DNA of 64,000 bases from positions 558,001 to 622,000 of the forward strand of contig CAWAGP010000010.1 in the NCBI GenBank assembly GCA_963781705.1, in the 5' to 3' direction. The notes under the pieces are model-generated. The model was not told the DNA's origin, ran no database searches, and was given only the letters and a program-made list of their open reading frames with translations. The translations under genes were made by a program, and so were the position numbers. This DNA comes from JALYGJ01 sp963781705. Lineage in GTDB: Bacteria; Chloroflexota; Limnocylindria; Limnocylindrales; CSP1-4. This document shows, piece by piece, positions 60,161 to 64,000 of the stretch (the stretch's first letter is position 1; the number at the start of each line of letters is the position of its first letter).

Positions 60161-61189
60161 ATGAACACCCGTTCGGCGCAGGTGCTGGCCGCGGTGCTGG
60201 GCTTCCTGCTGATCCTGCTGATCGGCACGTCGATCTTCATCCTGCTCAATCAGCACCAGCCGCGCGCGACCCTGGCCCCGGTCACCGCGCCGCCTTCGTC
60301 CTCGTTCGCGCCGGCCGGCCCGACCTTCCCGCCGACCAGCGCCGAGCCAACGGCCAGCGAGCAGCCGTCGCCCACGCCCGTACCGACGCGCACCAGGAAG
60401 CCGCCTCCCAGCCCGTCCCCAACCGCTTCGACGGAACCGACACCGACCGAGGTGCCGACGCCAACACCGTCACCAACTGAACCGCCCACGCCCACCCCAT
60501 CGCCCACGCCGGCGCCGACCATCACGCCCACTTCGCCGCAGCGTGAGATCCGCATCACCAACCTGGGGCTCGACAATCACGACGCCGCGAACGGCTCATT
60601 GCCCCGCTACGTGAACTTCAGTGTGGACGGACCCAGCCTGATCTCCGCCCACTTGTCGAACGTCAGCGCGGGCCAGGTAAGGCTGTGCGTATGGCAGGGC
60701 AACGACGTCACCCAGAAGGCCTGCCGTAACCTTCACAGCGGCGTAGTCCAGCAGCCGTCGTTCGCATCGGGTGCCAGCACCTGGCACGTGTCGCTCATCG
60801 GCACCGACGACCAGATCAGTCCGTACGTCACGCTCAAGATCGACTTCAATGCGCTGAATCCGTCCGTCCAGGTCACCAACCTGCGCTACCAGGGCATGCC
60901 GATCGACAACTACAACGGCCTCACCGCGGAGGTCGACGTGGCCGACGACGGCACACTCCAGGTCGACGGCGCCTTCGACGCCGGCCAGCAACACGACTTT
61001 CAAGTGACGATTGCCCAGCTCGGGCAGGGCGGTGGCACCGTGTACGACCAGTCGGGCGGCCCGGCCAACTCGTTCAGCGTGCCGCAGCAGGTTAGCGCCG
61101 GGGCCTCATACCGGGTCACCATTGCCAACCCCAACCCGCAGGCTGAGGAAATCCCGGTCTTCCTGTCGGCGACGTTCAGCTGGCCGTGA
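60161..61189 (+). CDS. Membrane-anchored protein with long Pro/Thr/Ser linker
   Basis: This 342-residue protein has an N-terminal membrane helix (about 8-30), a 95-residue linker of Pro-Thr-Ser repeats (residues 38-127, runs of PTPSPT type) and an extracytoplasmic beta-rich domain of about 215 residues with two Cys (LCVWQ, ACRN) that could pair. The linker suggests spanning of the cell wall and possible glycosylation. No enzymatic site is seen; the outer domain may be a binding or adhesion module. It overlaps the converging NUDIX gene by 14 bp. Confidence 0.72.
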   Translation: MNTRSAQVLAAVLGFLLILLIGTSIFILLNQHQPRATLAPVTAPPSSSFAPAGPTFPPTSAEPTASEQPSPTPVPTRTRKPPPSPSPTASTEPTPTEVPTPTPSPTEPPTPTPSPTPAPTITPTSPQREIRITNLGLDNHDAANGSLPRYVNFSVDGPSLISAHLSNVSAGQVRLCVWQGNDVTQKACRNLHSGVVQQPSFASGASTWHVSLIGTDDQISPYVTLKIDFNALNPSVQVTNLRYQGMPIDNYNGLTAEVDVADDGTLQVDGAFDAGQQHDFQVTIAQLGQGGGTVYDQSGGPANSFSVPQQVSAGASYRVTIANPNPQAEEIPVFLSATFSWP

Positions 61190-61751
61190 GGCGATCGACC
61201 AGGTAGAGCCCGACCAACGTCTTGGCGTCGCGGATCGCGCCGCGGCGGGCAATCTCGAGTGCCTCGCCCAAGGGCACCTTGACCAGTTCGAGCCGCTCGT
61301 CCTCCATCGGCCCGCTGTAGTCAGGATCGGCCTCGAGATCCGTTGCCAGGTAGAGGTGCATGAACTCAGTGGCGAAGCCGGGCGCGGTGAAGAATTCCGC
61401 CAGCTTCTGCCACTGTGCGGCGCGGTAGCCGGTCTCCTCGGACAGCTCGCGCGCCGCGGCGACGTCCGGGTTCTCGATCGAGCCATCGGGCTGCCGATCG
61501 AGCACGCCCGCCGGTAGCTCGAGCAGCACCTCGCCGGCTGCGTGGCGGTACTGACGAACCATCAGCACACGGCGATCGCCCAGGAGCGCCGCGATGCACA
61601 CGGCGCCCGGGTGAATCACCAGTTCGCGCGTGAACTGGTGCCCGTCCGCATCGGCGATGGTGTCGGTCACGTACGTCATGTAGTTGCTCGAGCGCACCAG
61701 TTTGCGCTCGACGAGATGCTCGATCAGGTCTGCGTCACGCTCAGTAGCCAT
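61176..61751 (-). CDS. NUDIX hydrolase (ADP-ribose pyrophosphatase-like)
   Basis: This 191-residue hydrolase has the N-terminal strand pattern of ADP-ribose pyrophosphatases and the Nudix helix Glu93-x7-Arg101-Glu102-Leu-Ser-Glu105-Glu106-Thr-Gly108-Tyr. An insertion before Glu93 lengthens the usual G-x5-E spacing (AGVLDRQPDGSIE). EVLLELPAG and FFTAPGFATEFMHLYLA complete the ADPR-type layout. It cleaves ADP-ribose or related nucleoside diphosphates with Mg2+. CATACT lies eight bases before the ATG on this strand. Confidence 0.92.
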   Translation of the reverse strand: MATERDADLIEHLVERKLVRSSNYMTYVTDTIADADGHQFTRELVIHPGAVCIAALLGDRRVLMVRQYRHAAGEVLLELPAGVLDRQPDGSIENPDVAAARELSEETGYRAAQWQKLAEFFTAPGFATEFMHLYLATDLEADPDYSGPMEDERLELVKVPLGEALEIARRGAIRDAKTLVGLYLVDRLTAS

Positions 61752-61873
61752 CGATTGGCAGTATGGCAGCCGCGTACTGGTACCTGTTTCTCATGGAGTA
61801 CGGCGAATGGCGTTCCTAGGATCGAGTACGTGGGATGAGCCGCCAAGGTCATCCACGCCTATTGGAGACGGAA

Positions 61874-61960
61874 ATGACCAATGTTCGCCGGATCGCGTTC
61901 AGCCTCATGGTCCTGACGGCTTTCCTGCTCGTCCTGGCCGCTCCCTTCCGTTGGGCATAG
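61874..61960 (+). CDS. Short hydrophobic peptide (28 residues)
   Basis: ATG 61874 is preceded by GGAG six bases upstream. It encodes a short basic start (MTNVRRIAF) followed by a single hydrophobic helix (SLMVLTAFLLVLAAPF) and ends RWA. The composition is that of a small membrane peptide or a bare signal sequence. It is in the direction of the DUF5317 gene and is followed by a strong hairpin before that gene, so a leader-peptide role is possible, but no regulatory amino acid run is present. Confidence 0.45.
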   Translation: MTNVRRIAFSLMVLTAFLLVLAAPFRWA

Positions 61961-62009
61961 GCCAGCCGCACTGAGCTTCTGGACCTAGATACCAACTCAA
62001 ACCTTTGGC

Positions 62010-62036
62010 AACGGCGCGTTTGCATAACGCGCCGTT
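62010..62036 (+). terminator. Perfect hairpin ahead of the DUF5317 gene
   Basis: AACGGCGCGTT (62010-62020) pairs fully with AACGCGCCGTT (62026-62036) across a 5-nt loop. Only a weak CTTTG follows, so termination may be inefficient; it could be an attenuator between the short peptide and the DUF5317 gene. Confidence 0.5.
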
Positions 62037-62078
62037 CGCTTTGTCCAACGGGTTTCGCCCGCTAGAGGGCCGCTGTCG

Positions 62079-62708
62079 ATGCTCCTGATCTACGCCGTCG
62101 CGTTCGGCCTGCTGATCGGGTTCGCGACGCACGGCAGTCTCAAAGGACTGGCCGACGCGCGCGTCCGGCTTTGGCCGGTGGCGCTATTCGGCCTGGCTTT
62201 TCAGGTCGCCTTGTTCAGTTCGCCCCTGGCTGCCCTGGTCGGCGCCTGGGGGCCATCGCTGTATGTGCTATCGACGACTGTTGTTCTGATGGCCCTGGTG
62301 ATCAACGTGCGCCAGCCCGGCTTCTGGCTGATCACGCTCGGCGCCTGCCTTAACTTCGGCGTGATTATCGCCAACGGCGGGCACATGCCCGCGTCGCCAG
62401 CGGCGTTTGCGGCGCTTACCGGGCAGCCGGTCGTGCCGACTGACGTGTTCTCGAATTCCGCCCTGGCCGGACCGACCACCATCCTGCCGCTGCTGGGTGA
62501 CGTCTACCTGCTGCCCCACCCGATCCCGTTCGCGAACGTCTTTTCCATCGGCGACGTGCTGATCGGGCTGGGCGGGGCGCTGTGGCTGGCTCGGGTGATG
62601 CAGTCGGCGTCCGATTCCACGGTGGTGCGGTCTGCGGCACCCGGCACCATGGCTGCGGCCGGCCGGATCGTGGCCGCTCGTCCGGGCGTGCGAGCCGGCA
62701 ATGGCTGA
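62079..62708 (+). CDS. DUF5317 membrane protein
   Basis: This 209-residue membrane protein has about five helices, with the family stretches LNFGVIIANGGHMPASPAAFAALTG (core NGGHMP) and LPLLGDVYLLPHPIPFANVFSIGDVLIGLGGALWL (core FSIGDVLI). Members occur in Chloroflexota and Clostridia; the function is not known. The last 25 residues are soluble and basic. Its 3' end overlaps the next gene by eight bases, so it is translated together with the GAF protein. Confidence 0.87.
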   Translation: MLLIYAVAFGLLIGFATHGSLKGLADARVRLWPVALFGLAFQVALFSSPLAALVGAWGPSLYVLSTTVVLMALVINVRQPGFWLITLGACLNFGVIIANGGHMPASPAAFAALTGQPVVPTDVFSNSALAGPTTILPLLGDVYLLPHPIPFANVFSIGDVLIGLGGALWLARVMQSASDSTVVRSAAPGTMAAAGRIVAARPGVRAGNG

Positions 62709-64000
62709 CCTTCACCAGCGGCTCGCCGAGACGCTGGCCGAGCTTGTCGCTGCAGTGGGCGCCGACGGCGGCGCCGCGCTGTACCGCGAGACCGGTGACG
62801 GGCTGTTCGAGCTGGTTGCCGAACACGGCCGGCCGGCCGATCAGGCGTCCACGCTCGGACGGCTGCTGCACGGCCGGCGCGATCGACAGGGCCAGCTGAA
62901 GGGGGATGCGCGGACGCTGCTGCTGCCCACACCGGGCGGCGGCGTGCTGGTGCTGGCGCGCCGAGGTCGCACCGAATTCACGCAGCAGGACGCGGCGCTG
63001 GCGCGACTGTACGTGCGCCAACTGTCCGACGACGACGCGCCGATCACCGCTGCTCACGGTCGCTCGCCATGGGCACGCCAGCTCGAGGCTATCCAGGGCA
63101 TCGGCGCGCGGCTAAGCCGGCTGGCTACGATCCCCGAACTGGGCGCGACCATCTGCACTGAAACGCGCCAGGTGATCGACTACGACAGCGCCCAGGTGCT
63201 CCTGTTCGGAGCCGACGGCCGCCTCGAGCAAGTCGCATCGAGCGATGTTGCCGACGAGCGCAGCCCGCGCTCCGGGGCAGGGCAGCCGGATCTGAGTGGC
63301 GGACCCGCGGCCGAGGCGGTCGCGCGCGCGGCGCATGGCGGCGTGCCCGTGCTCGCATCACAGCTGGCGCGCGGCCACGACCACCGTGACCAGGAGTCGC
63401 TGCTGGTCGTGCCGCTTCACCACGAGGGCCGCATCAGCGGCGTGATCTGCCTGTGCGCTCGTGGCGAGCGCTTCGACGACGACGACTTGCGCCTGCTCCA
63501 GATCCTGGCCGGCCAGGCGGCCGTGGCAATCGAGAACGCACGGCTGATGATGGGCCGCGACAAGCTCGTCCAGGAGCTGGCTGCGCTGCTCGAAGTGAGC
63601 ACCGCTGCCGGACGCGCGAGCGACGAGATCGAGCTCGCCGGCGTTGTCGCCGCGCGCATGCGCTCCGCCACCAACATGGATTCGTGCGTCGTGTGGCGCT
63701 GGGACGAAACCTCGACCATGCTCCGCCTGCTGACCCAGGACGGCGCCTGGATCAGCGGCCAGGAGACGATCGACGCAGCCGATTCACCGGACCGCCGGGA
63801 TGTGCTGCGCGAAGGCCGGCCGCGCGTCATCCAGGCCGGTGACACGAACGATGCTGGTGCGCTGGCCAACCAGCTACGCGCCCATGGCGGCCATACGCTC
63901 ATCCTGCTGCCGCTCAACACCGGCACGCGCACGATCGGGCTGGTCGAACTGTTCGCGCTCGGCGCGCCGCGGCGGATGGACGAATCAGAGATGCAGACCT
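62701..64000 (+). CDS. Multi-GAF sensor protein, 3'-truncated by window end
   Basis: The frame opens at ATG 62701, inside the end of the DUF5317 gene, and stays open to the last base (433 residues visible). A GAF-like start (residues 1-100, LLLPTPGGGVLVLARRG) is followed by a clear GAF domain (about 125-285: ICTETRQVIDYDSAQVLLF, SLLVVPLHHEGRISGVICLCAR, LRLLQILAGQAAVAIENARLM) and a third one beginning near 295 (MRSATNMDSCVVWRW). The output domain, likely histidine kinase, GGDEF or phosphatase, is beyond the window. Confidence 0.85.
   Translation, partial: MADLHQRLAETLAELVAAVGADGGAALYRETGDGLFELVAEHGRPADQASTLGRLLHGRRDRQGQLKGDARTLLLPTPGGGVLVLARRGRTEFTQQDAALARLYVRQLSDDDAPITAAHGRSPWARQLEAIQGIGARLSRLATIPELGATICTETRQVIDYDSAQVLLFGADGRLEQVASSDVADERSPRSGAGQPDLSGGPAAEAVARAAHGGVPVLASQLARGHDHRDQESLLVVPLHHEGRISGVICLCARGERFDDDDLRLLQILAGQAAVAIENARLMMGRDKLVQELAALLEVSTAAGRASDEIELAGVVAARMRSATNMDSCVVWRWDETSTMLRLLTQDGAWISGQETIDAADSPDRRDVLREGRPRVIQAGDTNDAGALANQLRAHGGHTLILLPLNTGTRTIGLVELFALGAPRRMDESEMQT

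Larger units (their letters stand above)
61752..62078. other. Gap holding a short peptide gene and a hairpin
   Basis: The 327 bp between the NUDIX and DUF5317 genes contain a 28-codon membrane-peptide frame (61874-61960) and an 11-bp hairpin (62010-62036), listed separately. The rest shows no coding signal. Confidence 0.6.

Overview
The window is about 64 kb of very GC-rich (roughly 68-70% by eye), densely coding bacterial chromosome. There are about 68 protein genes on both strands, short gaps, many ATGA/GTGA start-stop overlaps and frequent GTG starts. No rRNA, tRNA, CRISPR array, transposase or prophage gene was seen. The gene content fits a Chloroflexota-type bacterium (for example the Limnocylindria/Ellin6529 side) better than a typical actinobacterium: B12-dependent ribonucleotide reductase, PPi-type phosphofructokinase, DUF5317, a deazaflavin (F420)-type nitroreductase and an archaeal-like nicotinate phosphoribosyltransferase. 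This placement is inference. At least ten genes have a TAnnnT -10 hexamer only 6-8 nt before the start codon, which points to leaderless transcripts.

Region by region. 0-9 kb: a DoxX-Rieske fusion, a frameshifted Dyp peroxidase, and a Zn/Mn uptake operon (Fur-family regulator, binding lipoprotein, ATPase, permease, then a frameshifted lipoprotein esterase), followed by two MBL hydrolases. 9-19 kb: 5'-nucleotidase; an OmpR-type two-component pair; a ferric-reductase-like flavoprotein / FMN-binding anchor / ApbE operon for membrane electron export; a MarR-beta fusion divergent from a DrrAB-type ABC exporter. 19-27 kb: two cold-shock genes sharing a conserved structured 5' leader and similar terminators, a DEAD-box helicase and a GlsB-type gene with structured leaders, an orphan degenerate response regulator, a NifX-like protein and an alanine-dehydrogenase-like protein. 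27-37 kb: oxidoreductases and transporters paired with TetR, HxlR and ECF41-type regulators, with visible candidate operators. 37-47 kb: a PAS-GGDEF protein, a frameshifted LtrA protein, a low-GC restriction-modification island, and nrdJ with a strong promoter and tandem NrdR-like boxes, followed by a 0.7 kb non-coding stretch with repeats. 47-56 kb: a low-GC secreted sulfatase behind repeat-rich DNA, PPi-PFK, CcsB, NYN and HAD proteins and adenosine deaminase. 54-64 kb: an envelope/processing cluster (helical secreted protein, A24 peptidase, M23 peptidase, GlgC), nicotinate phosphoribosyltransferase, NUDIX, DUF5317 and the start of a multi-GAF protein cut by the window end.

Four genes (Dyp peroxidase, esterase, Gfo/Idh/MocA, LtrA) are each split by a single-base-scale frameshift although both halves are well conserved. 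This suggests assembly indels more than gene decay. The least-described elements are the shared csp leader RNA, the structured leaders of the helicase and GlsB genes, and the repeat-bearing non-coding DNA around 45.2-45.75 and 46.83-47.29 kb.
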